Below, in pieces: positions 51,018 to 61,700 of a stretch of 64,000 nt of DNA. This DNA is from Mediterranea massiliensis. Its GTDB lineage: Bacteria; Bacteroidota; Bacteroidia; Bacteroidales; Bacteroidaceae. Location of the stretch: positions 1-64,000 of the forward strand of contig SUXZ01000011.1 of assembly GCA_015060685.1 (NCBI GenBank), read 5' to 3'. The stretch's first letter is position 1. Each line of letters opens with the position of its first letter. The position numbers were made by a program, and so were the translations under genes. The notes beneath the pieces are model-generated. The model saw only the letters and a list, made by a program, of their open reading frames with translations, was not told the DNA's origin and did no database searches.

Positions 51018-52337
51018 TTAAAACATGCGGAGGATGTCGTTCAAGTTTGCCCAAATGAGGAGGGTGAGGAGTAGTAACATACCAATCATTTGTGCACGCT
51101 CCATGAACTTGTCGCTTGGTTTGCGACGGGCAATGATTTCGTAGAGTAGGAAGAGTACATGTCCGCCATCGAGGGCCGGGATGGGAAGGATGTTCATGAA
51201 GGCAAGGATGATGCTCAAGAATGCCGTCATGTACCAGAATTGATGCCAATCCCAAGTAGAAGGGAAGATGCTACCGATGGCACCAAAGCCACCCAATTGC
51301 TTGGCTCCCTCTTTAGAAAAGAGGTATTTCATTTGGCCTACATAGCCTTTCAAGGTATTAACGCCCAATGCAATACCAGCAGGGAAAGCTTCGAAGAAAC
51401 CATACTCTTTGCGGATGGTTGGCATGACATCGGGATTGACCATTACGCCTATCCGATAGGTTGAATCGGTCATCAAGGTAAGTGTATCGGTCTGATTACG
51501 ACGAATGTATGTCAATTGAATTTCGTGTGGGCCATTTGATTCACGACGTTTGTACATCTCGGAAAGGAATTCGTTGTAGTCGATTGCTTTGCCATCGAGA
51601 TGAGTGATGCGGTCGCCTGCTTGCAATCCGGCATGGAAGGCGGGTGTGTTAGTTACGACACTATCAATAACGTATGGCACACGGAAGGATGCAAAACGTA
51701 CACTATCGGCCATGAGGCGTTGCATCATGTCTTCGGGAATATATACCGATGCTTCTACACCATCTCTCATTACGGTTACCTGACGGGCATCTACCACGGC
51801 CGTTAGCAGGTCGGTATTCATGCGCTCGAAAGGCACGCCATCGGCAGAAATCAGTACGTCGCCATCCTTGAAACCGATTGATTTGGCCGTTTCGTTGAAC
51901 GACATACCAAGAGGTGCTTGCTGAACGGGAATGTATTCGTCGCCCCAAGTAAAGAGAATCATCGAGTAGATGAATAGGGCAAGCAGGAAGTTGAACAACA
52001 CACCACCAATCATGATGAACAAACGTTGCCAAGCCGGCTTTGCACGGAATTCCCACGGTTGCACGGGATGATCCAATTCGTCGGCACTTTGTGTTTCGTC
52101 CACCATACCATCTATTTGTACGTATCCACCTAAGGGTAACCAACCGATGGCATATTCGGTTTCGCTTTTCTTTGGTTTGAACTTGAAAAGTGTAAACCAA
52201 GGATCGAAGAAAAGGCAGAATTTATTGACTCTTGTTTTGAACAGACGGGCAAATAAGAAGTGTCCTCCCTCGTGGATAAGCACCAGCAACGAGAGGCTCA
52301 TGATGAGTTGAATAGCTTTAATAAAGAATGTCTCCAT
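51018..52337 (-). CDS. rseP: RseP-family intramembrane metalloprotease
   Basis: 439 residues. LVLIHEGGHFLFARLF near residue 20 is the HExxH zinc site in the first membrane helix; a PDZ domain lies at about 125-290 (GFKDGDVLISADG; GLQAGDRITHLDGKAI, so perhaps two); NILPIPALDGGHVLFLLYE is the L-D-G motif. Cleaves membrane-bound substrates such as anti-sigma factors. Forty-four bases after dxr; the gap carries a short repeat of GAATTATGA. Confidence 0.95.
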   Translation of the reverse strand: METFFIKAIQLIMSLSLLVLIHEGGHFLFARLFKTRVNKFCLFFDPWFTLFKFKPKKSETEYAIGWLPLGGYVQIDGMVDETQSADELDHPVQPWEFRAKPAWQRLFIMIGGVLFNFLLALFIYSMILFTWGDEYIPVQQAPLGMSFNETAKSIGFKDGDVLISADGVPFERMNTDLLTAVVDARQVTVMRDGVEASVYIPEDMMQRLMADSVRFASFRVPYVIDSVVTNTPAFHAGLQAGDRITHLDGKAIDYNEFLSEMYKRRESNGPHEIQLTYIRRNQTDTLTLMTDSTYRIGVMVNPDVMPTIRKEYGFFEAFPAGIALGVNTLKGYVGQMKYLFSKEGAKQLGGFGAIGSIFPSTWDWHQFWYMTAFLSIILAFMNILPIPALDGGHVLFLLYEIIARRKPSDKFMERAQMIGMLLLLTLLIWANLNDILRMF

Positions 52338-52381
52338 CTATTTTAATTATGAATTATGAATTGTGAATTATGAATTGCGGG

Positions 52382-53530
52382 TTATATTAGTTCGTTGGCC
52401 ATGATGCGCGTCAGCTTATCGGTGGCTACATAATCTTCGTAGGTTGGCTTTTCGATGAAAGAAACCTGTTGCATACATTTCTCTATCACATCGCTCATGC
52501 CAAGGAAGGAGATGCGGTCGTTCAAGAAGGCCGATACAACCACTTCGTTGGCGGCATTGATGATGCAAGGCATGTTTCCGCCTTGATGCAAGGCTTCGTA
52601 GGCTAATGCCAAATTGCGGAAGCGCTTGGTGTCGGGTTGCTCGAAGGTGAGTTGCGTGCAAGTCTTGAAATCCAATCGTGGGAATGATGCACACAAGCGG
52701 TCGGGATAGGAGAATGCATACTGGATGGGCAGACGCATATCGGGTAAACCGAGTTGTGCCTTGATTGAACTGTCTTCGAATTGCACCATGGAGTGTATGA
52801 TGCTTTGCGGATGCACCACTACCTCTATCTGCTCGGGTTGCACACCGAAGAGCCATTTGGCCTCGATTACTTCGAAACCTTTGTTCATCATGGAAGCCGA
52901 ATCGATGGTAATCTTGGCACCCATATCCCAGTTGGGATGTTTCAAGGCTTGCGCTTTGGTTACGGTGGCCAGTTGCTCGAGCGAATAGGTGCGGAAAGGG
53001 CCTCCCGATGCTGTTAATATCACTTTGTCGATAGGGTTGCCTATCTCTCCGGCCAGGCATTGGAAGACGGCCGAGTGTTCGGAATCGACGGGTAGGATAG
53101 GAGTGCCGTATTGTTGTGCCAATTCGTTTACCAATTCACCGGCTACGACAAGCGTCTCTTTGTTGGCCAAGGCGATGGCTTTGCGTGCCCGGATGGCGTT
53201 CATTGTCGGCTTTAGTCCGGCATAGCCCACCATTGCCGTCAGCACCATGTCGATGTTGTCGTCGGTAACTATCTGGCACAATGCCTCTTCTCCGCCATAT
53301 ACCTTGATGGGAAGGTCGGCAAGTGCCTCTTTCAGTTGATTATACTTGGCATCGTTGGCAATGACTACGGCTTCGGGCTTGAACTTCCGGGCTTGTTCAA
53401 TCAACTCATCCACGCGGTTGTTGGCCGTCAGCACATAGGCTTCGTAGAGGTCGGAATGCTCTTCGATAACTTGAAGGGCTTGTGTGCCTATCGAGCCTGT
53501 TGATCCAAGTATGGCTATTTTTTTCTTCAT
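52382..53530 (-). CDS. dxr: 1-Deoxy-D-xylulose-5-phosphate reductoisomerase
   Basis: 382 residues from the ATG at 53530, beginning MKKKIAILGSTGSIGTQAL; the extra 19 codons of the longer frame overlap the M23 gene. NADPH loop GSTGSIG, ALANKETLVVAGELV, LPVDSEHSAVFQCL (metal Asp/Glu) and TASGGPFRTYSLEQLA, MGAKITIDSASMMNKGFEVIEA are all present. Second step of the MEP isoprenoid pathway. Confidence 0.97.
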   Translation of the reverse strand: MKKKIAILGSTGSIGTQALQVIEEHSDLYEAYVLTANNRVDELIEQARKFKPEAVVIANDAKYNQLKEALADLPIKVYGGEEALCQIVTDDNIDMVLTAMVGYAGLKPTMNAIRARKAIALANKETLVVAGELVNELAQQYGTPILPVDSEHSAVFQCLAGEIGNPIDKVILTASGGPFRTYSLEQLATVTKAQALKHPNWDMGAKITIDSASMMNKGFEVIEAKWLFGVQPEQIEVVVHPQSIIHSMVQFEDSSIKAQLGLPDMRLPIQYAFSYPDRLCASFPRLDFKTCTQLTFEQPDTKRFRNLALAYEALHQGGNMPCIINAANEVVVSAFLNDRISFLGMSDVIEKCMQQVSFIEKPTYEDYVATDKLTRIMANELI

Positions 53531-53538
53531 ATTTCGGT

Positions 53539-54399
53539 TTAAAATGCAATTAATGTTTCGGGGTTTACGGCCTTTCCTTTCCTCCAAAGTTCGAAGTGCA
53601 GGTGCGGGCTGTGTGCTAATGTGCCGCTACTACCGGCCAATGCGATTGCCTCTCCGGCTTTAACCGTTTCGCCTTGTTGTTTCAGTAGCAGGCTACAATG
53701 TTTGTACACCGATAGCAAGTCTTGATTGTGTTGTATCATGATGACATAGCCCGTGTCGGCGGTATAGGTGCTCATGATAACCGTGCCGTCGAGTGTAGCC
53801 ACAACGCTTTCGCCATTTTGTGCGGCTATGTCTATGCCAAGGTGTTTCTTTTCGGTATCGAATTTGTTGGTAATGATACCTTGTGTGGGGCGATGGAAAA
53901 GTACTCCCGCCACTTCCGAGCGTTGTCCTATCGAGCTCAGGTTGTACTTCTCGCGCTCTTCATATTCTCTTCTGAAGGCAATTTCGCGTTCGCTACGGTC
54001 GATGAGCGAATCTTGTCGGATGCTGGTGAGTGAATCAATGGATTGTATGGTATCTGCTTTGATGTTTCCGGCAAAGATGTCCTGGATGTTCATGATGTAT
54101 AGGTTTTGCCTGTTGGCCACCTCGATGAGCGAATCTACCTTCAGTGCATTGTTCACCACTTGTGTTCTGATTTCGCTATTCATATATCCGGGCAGGAAGT
54201 TGCGCAGAGGGGTGTAGGCAATCATGATTGATGCCAATGCAAAGATTGTGATGAGGATGATGGCTATTAGCAGGATGCCATTCAGCTTGGTGAATTGCAT
54301 GCTTCCCACCTCTTCCAACGAGTTTTCGTCGGTCAGGGTAAGCTTGTACTTGAACTTGATGTTTTCCCAAAAAGCAATTTGTTGTTTCTTCTTTGCCAT
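53539..54399 (-). CDS. M23 family peptidoglycan endopeptidase
   Basis: 286 residues. One membrane helix near residue 35 (ILLIAIILITIFALASIMIA) anchors it; a helical stalk follows. The LytM domain is complete: KKHLGIDIAAQNGESVVA (metal His and Asp), VIMIQHNQDLLSVYKHC and HSPHLHFELW (catalytic and metal His). Cleaves peptidoglycan cross-links or activates amidases. Twelve bases after rimM and eight before dxr. Confidence 0.93.
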   Translation of the reverse strand: MAKKKQQIAFWENIKFKYKLTLTDENSLEEVGSMQFTKLNGILLIAIILITIFALASIMIAYTPLRNFLPGYMNSEIRTQVVNNALKVDSLIEVANRQNLYIMNIQDIFAGNIKADTIQSIDSLTSIRQDSLIDRSEREIAFRREYEEREKYNLSSIGQRSEVAGVLFHRPTQGIITNKFDTEKKHLGIDIAAQNGESVVATLDGTVIMSTYTADTGYVIMIQHNQDLLSVYKHCSLLLKQQGETVKAGEAIALAGSSGTLAHSPHLHFELWRKGKAVNPETLIAF

Positions 54400-54410
54400 A
54401 TATTCTGTTG

Positions 54411-54926
54411 TTAATCAAGTAGTCCTTCGGGTAGTTGCATCACGATGCGTCGTTCGTCGGGCAGGATGTCCACGACAAACTCCTCGCAAGCGGGCACCAG
54501 CAGCTCGTCTCCTTCGCGGTCGATGACGAAGAGCGTGTTCAAGGTTGTATCATCGATGTCGGTAATCTCTCCGAGCTTTCCGTGCTGAATGTCTTCTGCC
54601 TGGAAGCCTACGAAGAAACTCCAACTGTATTGTCCGTCGCTTGCCTGTTGTGCGGCATCGATGGGGAAATATACCTCGATGTTGGTGAACATGCGCGCCT
54701 TTTCGGCATCGTCAACATCTTCAAGTTTAATCAGTGCGCTATTCTCCGAACGGAAGCGGTACTCTTCGATGAAGAAGGGCACAAGTATGCCGTCCATCAG
54801 GCAGATGATGTATTCGGCCTCGGTGCGGTCGAATATATCGTCGCTGAAGGTGAATTGCAACTCGCCGTGTATGCCATGCGGCTTGTTTAGCACACCTATC
54901 TTATATACTTCATCTTTTCGTATCAA
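54411..54926 (-). CDS. rimM: 16S rRNA processing protein RimM
   Basis: 171 residues. RimM N-domain ([20 protein letters not shown]) and PRC-barrel ([55 protein letters not shown]), ending in the family's typical LPEGL. Binds S19 in 30S assembly. Overlaps the DUF4290 gene by 17 bases. Confidence 0.95.
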   Translation of the reverse strand: MIRKDEVYKIGVLNKPHGIHGELQFTFSDDIFDRTEAEYIICLMDGILVPFFIEEYRFRSENSALIKLEDVDDAEKARMFTNIEVYFPIDAAQQASDGQYSWSFFVGFQAEDIQHGKLGEITDIDDTTLNTLFVIDREGDELLVPACEEFVVDILPDERRIVMQLPEGLLD

Positions 54927-55557
54927 AGCGTTTACGGTTGTTTTTGTTATTGCCCATCTTGGCTTTTCCGTTGTTCTTGTTGTTGCCGCCAGTTCTTCTC
55001 ATGGCTTCGTCCATCCGTTTCTGCATCAGTTGCAATCTTTCGGGTGTCAGGACGAGCTTGCCTTGAGACAGCTCGTAGAGGTCGTCTACGATTTTCTGTT
55101 CTTCCACCACATCCTTGTTCCAGGTAGTGTATGCTTTCCGCATGTGGTTTCCAATCAGTGCAATCATGTTGTCTTTCTCCACGCCCTCTTCAAAATCGCA
55201 TGCGGCATTGATCAGCATCTCCACCGTGCGTCCGTAGTGGCGGTATTTGATGTTGGAGTTGGGATAGCTCACAAGTTCCGGACGGCTGTCCAAGTGGTCT
55301 TGCGGCACGATTTCGTAGGGATATTCAATGTCGAGCTTGAAGTCGGACATGATAGCCAGATGATCCCAAAGCTTATGGTTGAAGTCTGTTACATCCCGAA
55401 GTTGCGGATTCATGTTTCCCATGATGGAGATGATGGTGTTTGCGCATCGTTGACGCTCTTGTGGGTCTTCGATGGTAATGGCATAATCCACCATGTTCTG
55501 AATGCTGCGTCCGTATTCGGGCAACTTCATCTTTTTCCGTTGAGTGTTATATTGCAT
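54910..55557 (-). CDS. DUF4290 domain protein
   Basis: 215 residues. [39 protein letters not shown] and [17 protein letters not shown] are conserved in DUF4290, a Bacteroidetes-specific helical family found beside rimM. The C-terminus is an Arg/Lys/Asn-rich tail ([18 protein letters not shown]), which suggests RNA or ribosome contact. Function unknown. Confidence 0.92.
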   Translation of the reverse strand: MQYNTQRKKMKLPEYGRSIQNMVDYAITIEDPQERQRCANTIISIMGNMNPQLRDVTDFNHKLWDHLAIMSDFKLDIEYPYEIVPQDHLDSRPELVSYPNSNIKYRHYGRTVEMLINAACDFEEGVEKDNMIALIGNHMRKAYTTWNKDVVEEQKIVDDLYELSQGKLVLTPERLQLMQKRMDEAMRRTGGNNKNNGKAKMGNNKNNRKRFDTKR

Positions 55558-55573
55558 CCTTAATCTATTTTTT

Positions 55574-55612
55574 ATTTTCCCTTAAGGGTAAATTTATTTT
55601 TCCTTAAGGGTA
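55574..55612. repeat. Palindromic array E: two units, 22-bp spacing
   Basis: TTTTCCCTTAAGGGTAAA and TTTTTCCTTAAGGGTAA, centres at 55583.5 and 55605.5. In the 72-base gap between the tsaB stop and the DUF4290 start on the minus strand. Confidence 0.8.
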
Positions 55613-55629
55613 ATTGTTTTAGTGTTGTA

Positions 55630-56319
55630 TCAAATCAGTTTTTTCGGTGTGCCGGCAATGAAGTCTTTCAAGTAGAAAGGCTCGAAGTAGGCCACATCCT
55701 TATAATCGCCTTCGGCAATGGCCTTTTCGGCCAATGGAACCATCATGCTTGCCAGCGGTGCGATGTCGTCCACGAAGTGTGCGTTGGGGTGAGTCAGTTT
55801 TTCCTTGCACTTCTGCGCTCCGTTTCCGAAGAAGTAAACCGGTTGCTTGTCCAAGAACTCGGCATACGAATGTTCGTCCACGATGTCGGCACCTATTTCG
55901 CGAACGGTGTTCAGCGCACGGTCGTATATGGCGGCATAAACCTCCATACGGCGGGCATCTATCATGGGACAAAGCAAGGCATCGTCGGGCAAATCCTGAT
56001 AAAGCAGAACGGGCACACACAATACCTTCAGGGTAGGGATGCCTATCAGTTTCAAGTCGCGTCCGTAGCAGATGCCCTTGGCCATGGATACACCGATGCG
56101 CAGGCCGGTGTATGAGCCCGGGCCGCAACTCACCGCCACCGCATCGAGCGGCATGGCATGGCTATCGGCAAACGAGATTGCCTCGTCCACAAACACACCC
56201 AGCGAAACGTTGTGCGATGGGCCTTTCAAATCTTTCTGCTCGAACACGTTTTCTCCTTCGTTGCTGATGGCAACCGAACAAGCCGATGTTGAGGTCTCAA
56301 TATGTAGTATACACGACAT
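55630..56319 (-). CDS. tsaB: tRNA threonylcarbamoyladenosine protein TsaB
   Basis: 229 residues. ILHIETSTSACSVAI opens the ASKHA fold; AVSCGPGSYTGLRIGVSMAKGICYG and PMIDARRMEVYAAIYD are diagnostic of TsaB. Pairs with TsaD to make t6A at tRNA position 37. Divergent from yicC across about 100 bases holding both promoters. Confidence 0.95.
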   Translation of the reverse strand: MSCILHIETSTSACSVAISNEGENVFEQKDLKGPSHNVSLGVFVDEAISFADSHAMPLDAVAVSCGPGSYTGLRIGVSMAKGICYGRDLKLIGIPTLKVLCVPVLLYQDLPDDALLCPMIDARRMEVYAAIYDRALNTVREIGADIVDEHSYAEFLDKQPVYFFGNGAQKCKEKLTHPNAHFVDDIAPLASMMVPLAEKAIAEGDYKDVAYFEPFYLKDFIAGTPKKLI

Positions 56320-56350
56320 GGTTAAAAACTACTTTATATGTTTTAGCTGA

Positions 56351-56358
56351 CAAAAATA
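56351..56358 (-). promoter_or_regulatory. -7 box of tsaB
   Basis: Reads TATTTTTG on the minus strand, 31 bases before the ATG at 56319. Confidence 0.5.
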
Positions 56359-56390
56359 CGTTATTATTTTCACTAATTAAAATATTCGAG

Positions 56391-56398
56391 TAATTTTG
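56391..56398 (+). promoter_or_regulatory. -7 box of the yicC-mfd run
   Basis: TAATTTTG, 20 bases before the ATG at 56419. Confidence 0.55.
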
Positions 56399-56418
56399 CA
56401 CAAAACTTAAGACGTATT

Positions 56419-57297
56419 ATGATACAATCGATGACGGGTTTTGGCAAGTCGACCCTTGAACTTCCCGATAAAAAAGTTCATGTAGAAGTAAAATCACTCA
56501 ACAGTAAGGCGTTGGATTTATCTACACGCCTGGCACCGCTTTATCGCGAAAAGGAGATGGAAATCCGTGCCGAGATTTCCAAGGCGCTCGAACGCGGAAA
56601 GGTGGATTTCTCGTTGTGGATAGAGAAGAACGAGGCCAGCCAGCTGGCTACACCTATCAATGCGGATATTTTAAAGTCATACTATAACCAAATCAAACAG
56701 ATTTCTGAAGTTCAATCCATTCCGGAACCTGGTGATTGGTTTACTACCTTGCTTCGTCTGCCCGATGTGTTGAGCAAAACCGAAGTGGTAGAACTGGATG
56801 AGGCCGAATGGGTGGAAGTGCGCAAGGCCGTACTCGATGCATTGGCTCAACTGGTAGAATTCCGCAAGCAGGAAGGCATTGCACTTGCAAACAAATTCAA
56901 TCAGAATATTTCCAACATCTCCAATCTGCTGGCACAAGTAGAGCCTTATGAAAAAGAGCGTGTGACAAAGATAAAAGAGCGCATCGTGGATGCTTTGGAG
57001 AAAACCATCAGTGTGGATTACGACAAGAACCGCCTTGAACAAGAGCTGATTTATTATATCGAAAAGCTGGATGTGAACGAAGAGAAACAACGCCTCACCA
57101 ACCACTTGAAGTATTTCGTCGACACCATGAACGAAGGCAAGGGACAAGGCAAGAAACTTGGCTTCATTGCTCAGGAAATGGGACGCGAAATCAATACCCT
57201 GGGTAGCAAGTCGAACCATGCCGAAATGCAAAAGATAGTGGTGCAGATGAAAGACGAGTTGGAGCAAATCAAGGAACAAGTATTGAACGTAATGTAA
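56419..57297 (+). CDS. YicC/YloC family endoribonuclease
   Basis: 292 residues. IQSMTGFGKSTLELPDKKVHVEVKSLNSK at the N-terminus and the C-terminal KKLGFIAQEMGREINTLGSKSNHAEMQKIVVQMKDELEQIKEQVLNV are the family signature. Members are metal-dependent RNases linked to stationary phase. The gene is followed after one base by gmk, the usual order. Confidence 0.95.
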   Translation: MIQSMTGFGKSTLELPDKKVHVEVKSLNSKALDLSTRLAPLYREKEMEIRAEISKALERGKVDFSLWIEKNEASQLATPINADILKSYYNQIKQISEVQSIPEPGDWFTTLLRLPDVLSKTEVVELDEAEWVEVRKAVLDALAQLVEFRKQEGIALANKFNQNISNISNLLAQVEPYEKERVTKIKERIVDALEKTISVDYDKNRLEQELIYYIEKLDVNEEKQRLTNHLKYFVDTMNEGKGQGKKLGFIAQEMGREINTLGSKSNHAEMQKIVVQMKDELEQIKEQVLNVM

Positions 57298-57298
57298 T

Positions 57299-57862
57299 AT
57301 GGCAAAACTCATCATATTCTCAGCACCCTCAGGCTCGGGTAAAAGCACCATCATCAACTATCTGTTGAAGCAAAACCTGAACTTGGCATTCTCTATCAGT
57401 GCTACAAGTCGCCCTCCACGCGGCACCGAACAACATGGCGTAGAGTACTTCTTCCTTTCGCCCGAAGAGTTTCGTCAACGCATAGCCAACGACGAATTCC
57501 TTGAATACGAAGAGGTGTACGAAGACCGCTTCTACGGCACACTGAAAGCACAAGTTGAACGCCAATTGGAGGCCGGACAAAACGTTGTGTTCGACGTGGA
57601 TGTAGTGGGTGGATGCAACATCAAGCAATATTACGGCAATCGTGCCTTATCCATATTTATCCAACCACCCAGCATCGAAGAGCTTCGCAAGCGACTCGAA
57701 GGCCGCGGCACCGATGCGCCCGAGGTGATTGAAGACCGCTTGGCAAAAGCATCCTACGAACTGACCTTTGCGCCTAAGTTCGACAAGGTGGTGGTGAACG
57801 ACGATTTGGAGAAAGCACAAGCCGAAACATTGGAGGTATTAAAAGAATTTCTCAACGCATGA
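57299..57862 (+). CDS. gmk: Guanylate kinase
   Basis: 187 residues. P-loop SAPSGSGKSTIINYL, SATSRPPRGTEQHGVEYFFL (GMP-binding), and EVYEDRFYGTLKAQVERQLEAGQNVVFDVDVVG. Phosphorylates GMP to GDP. Its stop overlaps the next ATG by 4 bases. Confidence 0.97.
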   Translation: MAKLIIFSAPSGSGKSTIINYLLKQNLNLAFSISATSRPPRGTEQHGVEYFFLSPEEFRQRIANDEFLEYEEVYEDRFYGTLKAQVERQLEAGQNVVFDVDVVGGCNIKQYYGNRALSIFIQPPSIEELRKRLEGRGTDAPEVIEDRLAKASYELTFAPKFDKVVVNDDLEKAQAETLEVLKEFLNA

Positions 57863-58161
57863 AGAAACTCAAAATAACCGTTGTGCGGAAAGTGTGTCAT
57901 CAAGACTTGATTGACCGTTACGAAAACCCCATTGAGCATGCTTGCGACATGGAGGAGGGACAAGTCTTCATAGCCAACGGATGGGAAAAGCCCGAAGGCA
58001 TGTGCGAAAGTGCCTGGCAAACCATCTCTCCCTTTGCAATGGGGTTGGCACATGGTGCAACAAACTTTTACGACGGTTGGATGAAGAATCCAAAATCGGC
58101 CATGTTGTCGTGCAACGACGGCTTCCGGCCGGTCAGTTTCTTGGTGGAGGTAATAGAATAG
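57859..58161 (+). CDS. TIGR04076 family protein
   Basis: 100 residues. [20 protein letters not shown] opens a small beta-alpha domain, followed by CDMEEGQVF and SFLVEVIE; the C-x-x-x-x-G-Q-x-F and [17 protein letters not shown] patterns are those of TIGR04076. Function unknown. Coupled to gmk by ATGA. Confidence 0.85.
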   Translation: MKKLKITVVRKVCHQDLIDRYENPIEHACDMEEGQVFIANGWEKPEGMCESAWQTISPFAMGLAHGATNFYDGWMKNPKSAMLSCNDGFRPVSFLVEVIE

Positions 58162-58180
58162 GATAAATAACAGACAACGT

Positions 58181-58759
58181 ATGCAAATAGGAATCTTCAG
58201 CGGATCGTTCAATCCCATACACATCGGACATCTGGCGTTGGCCAACTATCTGTGCGAGTACGAGGCATTGGACGAAGTATGGTTTGTGGTAAGTCCGTGC
58301 AACCCTTTCAAGCAAGGCAATCGGCTGATGCCCGACGAACTTCGCTTGCAACTGGTGCAAACCGCCATTGCCGATTATCCCAAGTTTCGGGCAAGCGATG
58401 TAGAGTTTTCGCTTCCGCGTCCTTCCTATACCATCAATACGCTGAACGAGTTGAAACGCCAATATCCCGAGCATACTTTCCACTTGATTATGGGAAGCGA
58501 TAATTGGCCGGGCTTCCCTCGTTGGTATAAATCCGAGGAGATACTCTCTCGTCACGGCTTGCTGGTTTATCCTCGCCCGGGCTATCCCATCGATGCCACC
58601 TCGCTTCCCGAAGGCGTGCGTATGGTCGAATCGCCCGTTATGGAAATCAGTTCGACATTCATCCGCCAATCGTTGTCCGAAGGCAAGGACATCCGCTTCT
58701 TCTTGCCCGGCGGCATCTACGAAGAATTATTGAAACACAAAAACGAAATACCCGGCTAA
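58181..58759 (+). CDS. nadD: Nicotinate-nucleotide adenylyltransferase
   Basis: 192 residues. [21 protein letters not shown] has the H-x-G-H site, though the first loop reads FSGSF rather than the usual [20 protein letters not shown] and [23 protein letters not shown] (I-S-S-T-x-I-R) complete the active site. Makes NaAD from NaMN in NAD synthesis. Three bases before mfd. Confidence 0.95.
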   Translation: MQIGIFSGSFNPIHIGHLALANYLCEYEALDEVWFVVSPCNPFKQGNRLMPDELRLQLVQTAIADYPKFRASDVEFSLPRPSYTINTLNELKRQYPEHTFHLIMGSDNWPGFPRWYKSEEILSRHGLLVYPRPGYPIDATSLPEGVRMVESPVMEISSTFIRQSLSEGKDIRFFLPGGIYEELLKHKNEIPG

Positions 58760-58762
58760 ACG

Positions 58763-61700
58763 ATGACTATCACCCAACTGAAGCAATGCTATGAGGCCCA
58801 TCCGAACATCGAAGCTCTCAATCATGTATTGAGCAATCCTTCGTTGAGCCACCTTTATTGTGGCGGTTTGTCGGCATCCTCCTCCTCGTTGTTGGCCAGT
58901 GTGCTGGTCGGCAAGGGAGAGCATCCTTTTCTCTTCATCTTGGGCGATTTGGAAGAGGCCGGCTACTTCTATCACGATTTAGTGCAATTGATGGGCGAGG
59001 AGAAGGTGTTGTTTTTCCCTTCTTCGTTTCGTCGTGCCATAAAATACGGGCAGAAAGATGCCGCCAACGAGATACTCCGCACCGAGGTGTTGAGCCGTTT
59101 GCAAAAGCAGGAGGCAGGATTGTGCATCGTAACCTATCCCGATGCCCTTGCCGAGAAGGTTGTGTCCAAGCAGGAGTTGCAAGACAAAACCCTCAAGGTG
59201 CATCAAGGCGAGCGGGTGGATATGCAAATCGTGGTAGAGGCTTTGCGCGATTTCGGTTTCGAGTATGTGGATTATGTATATGAACCAGGGCAATATGCCG
59301 TTCGTGGTAGCATCATCGACGTATTCTCTTTCTCTTCGGAATATCCCTATCGCATCGACTTCTTCGGCGATGAGATAGAGAGCTTGCGCACGTTCGAAGT
59401 GCAATCACAACTATCTAAGGAGAAACGGAACGATGTAGTGATTGTGCCCGACTTAAGCCGTGGATTAAGCAAGCAAGGAGGTAATCTAATCTCTTTTCTC
59501 GACTTCCTTCCGGCCGATACCATTCTTGCCATGCGCGACTTCCTATGGTTGCGCGAACGCATCCAAACCGTACACGAAGAGGCACTTACACAACAGGCCA
59601 TCGCTTCCTACGAAGGCGAAGATACCGAATCGCTCTCTTTGGATGGCAAGTTGATTGATGGCGGAGAATTTATGCTTCGCGCACTCGATTTTCGCCGCTT
59701 GGAGTTTGGCGCCCACCCAACAGGTACGGCAGATGCACAGATACTGTTCGACACATCTACGCAACCTATTTGGCACAAGAACTTCGATTTAGTGGCCGAA
59801 AACTTCAAGGATTTCTTGTCGAAAGACTATACCATATATATCTGTAGCGATAGCCAGAAGCAGATTGAGCGCATCCGCAACATCTTCGAAGATAGAGGGG
59901 ATGATATCCGCTTCGAGGCGGTGGACAAAACCCTTCACGAAGGTTTTGTTGACCATGCCATGCGCATCTGCGTCTTTACCGATCACCAGCTGTTCGACCG
60001 CTTCCATAAGTACAACCTGAAGAGCGACAAGGCTCGAAGCGGCAAGGTGGCACTATCGTTGAAAGAGTTGAATCAATTCACCCCCGGCGACTATGTGGTG
60101 CATACCGATCATGGAGTGGGGAAATTTGCCGGTTTGGTGCGTATCCCCAACGGCAATACCACACAAGAGGTCATGAAACTATTGTTTCGCAACGACGATG
60201 TGGTGTTTGTATCCATCCACTCCTTGCACAAGGTTTCCAAGTATAAAGGAAAGGATGGCGAAGCGCCCAACCTGAACAAGCTTGGCACCGGTGCATGGGA
60301 AAAGTTGAAAGACCGTACCAAAAAGAAAATCAAGGACATTGCCCGCGATTTGATATTGCTATACTCTAAACGTCGCGAGGAGAAAGGTTTTCAATTCAGC
60401 CCGGACACCTTTTTGCAAAACGAACTTGAAGCCAGCTTCTTGTACGAAGATACCCCCGACCAAAGCAAGGCTACCGCCGATGTGAAGGCCGACATGGAGA
60501 GTGCTCGCCCAATGGACAGATTGGTGTGTGGCGATGTAGGCTTTGGTAAGACCGAAGTGGCTATACGAGCCGCTTTCAAGGCCGTTTCCGACAATAAGCA
60601 GGTGGCTATATTGGTGCCTACCACCGTGTTGGCTTACCAGCATTTTCAAACCTTTAAGGAGCGTTTGAAGGAGTTTCCTTGTCGGGTGGATTACTTGAGC
60701 CGTGCGCGAACTTCTGCACAAAGCAAACAAGTGCTGAAAGGTGTGGAAAACGGTGAAGTGAATATTCTTATCGGCACGCATCGCATCTTGGGAAAGGATG
60801 TAAAGTTCAAGGATTTGGGATTGCTGATTATCGACGAAGAGCAGAAGTTCGGCGTTAGTGTGAAGGAGAAACTTCGCCAGCTGAAGGTAAATGTTGATAC
60901 GCTTACCATGACCGCAACACCCATCCCCCGCACATTGCAGTTCTCCTTGATGGGTGCCCGCGATTTAAGTGTCATCCAAACGCCACCCCCCAACCGCTAC
61001 CCCATACAGACAGAAGTGCATACCTTCAATCCCGAGGTAATTGTGGATGCCATCAACTTTGAAATGAGCCGCAACGGGCAAGTCTTCTTTGTAAACAACC
61101 GAATCAGCAATTTGCCCGAGTTGAAGGCACTTATCGAACGCAACATCCCCGATTGTCGTGTATGCATCGGTCATGGACAGATGGATCCTGCCGATTTGGA
61201 AAAGATTGTGCTCGACTTTGTGAACTACGATTACGACGTGTTGCTTGCCACTACCATTGTAGAGAGTGGGGTAGATATTCCCAATGCCAATACCATCATC
61301 ATCAATCAGGCGCAACATTTCGGTTTGAGCGATTTGCATCAGATGCGTGGTCGGGTAGGGCGAAGCAACAAAAAGGCTTTCTGCTACTTGTTGGCACCAC
61401 CTTTGTCGTCCTTGACGCAAGAGGCCCGCCGCCGATTGCAAGCCATCGAGAATTTCAGCGATTTGGGTAGCGGTATCCATATCGCCATGCAAGACCTCGA
61501 TATCCGTGGTGCCGGCAACATGCTTGGTGCCGAACAAAGCGGATTCATTGCCGATTTGGGATACGAAACCTATCAGAAGATTCTTTCCGAGGCCGTTCGC
61601 GAATTGAAGAACGACGAATTTGCCAACCTCTACGTTGAGCAAGAGCAACAGAATCTGAATGAAAAAGGTCAGATTAGTGGCGAGCAGTTTGTTGACGAAT

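Noticed and set aside
54589-55563. A 324-codon plus-strand frame
   Set aside because: It is antisense to rimM and DUF4290, both well recognised, and lacks any domain pattern.
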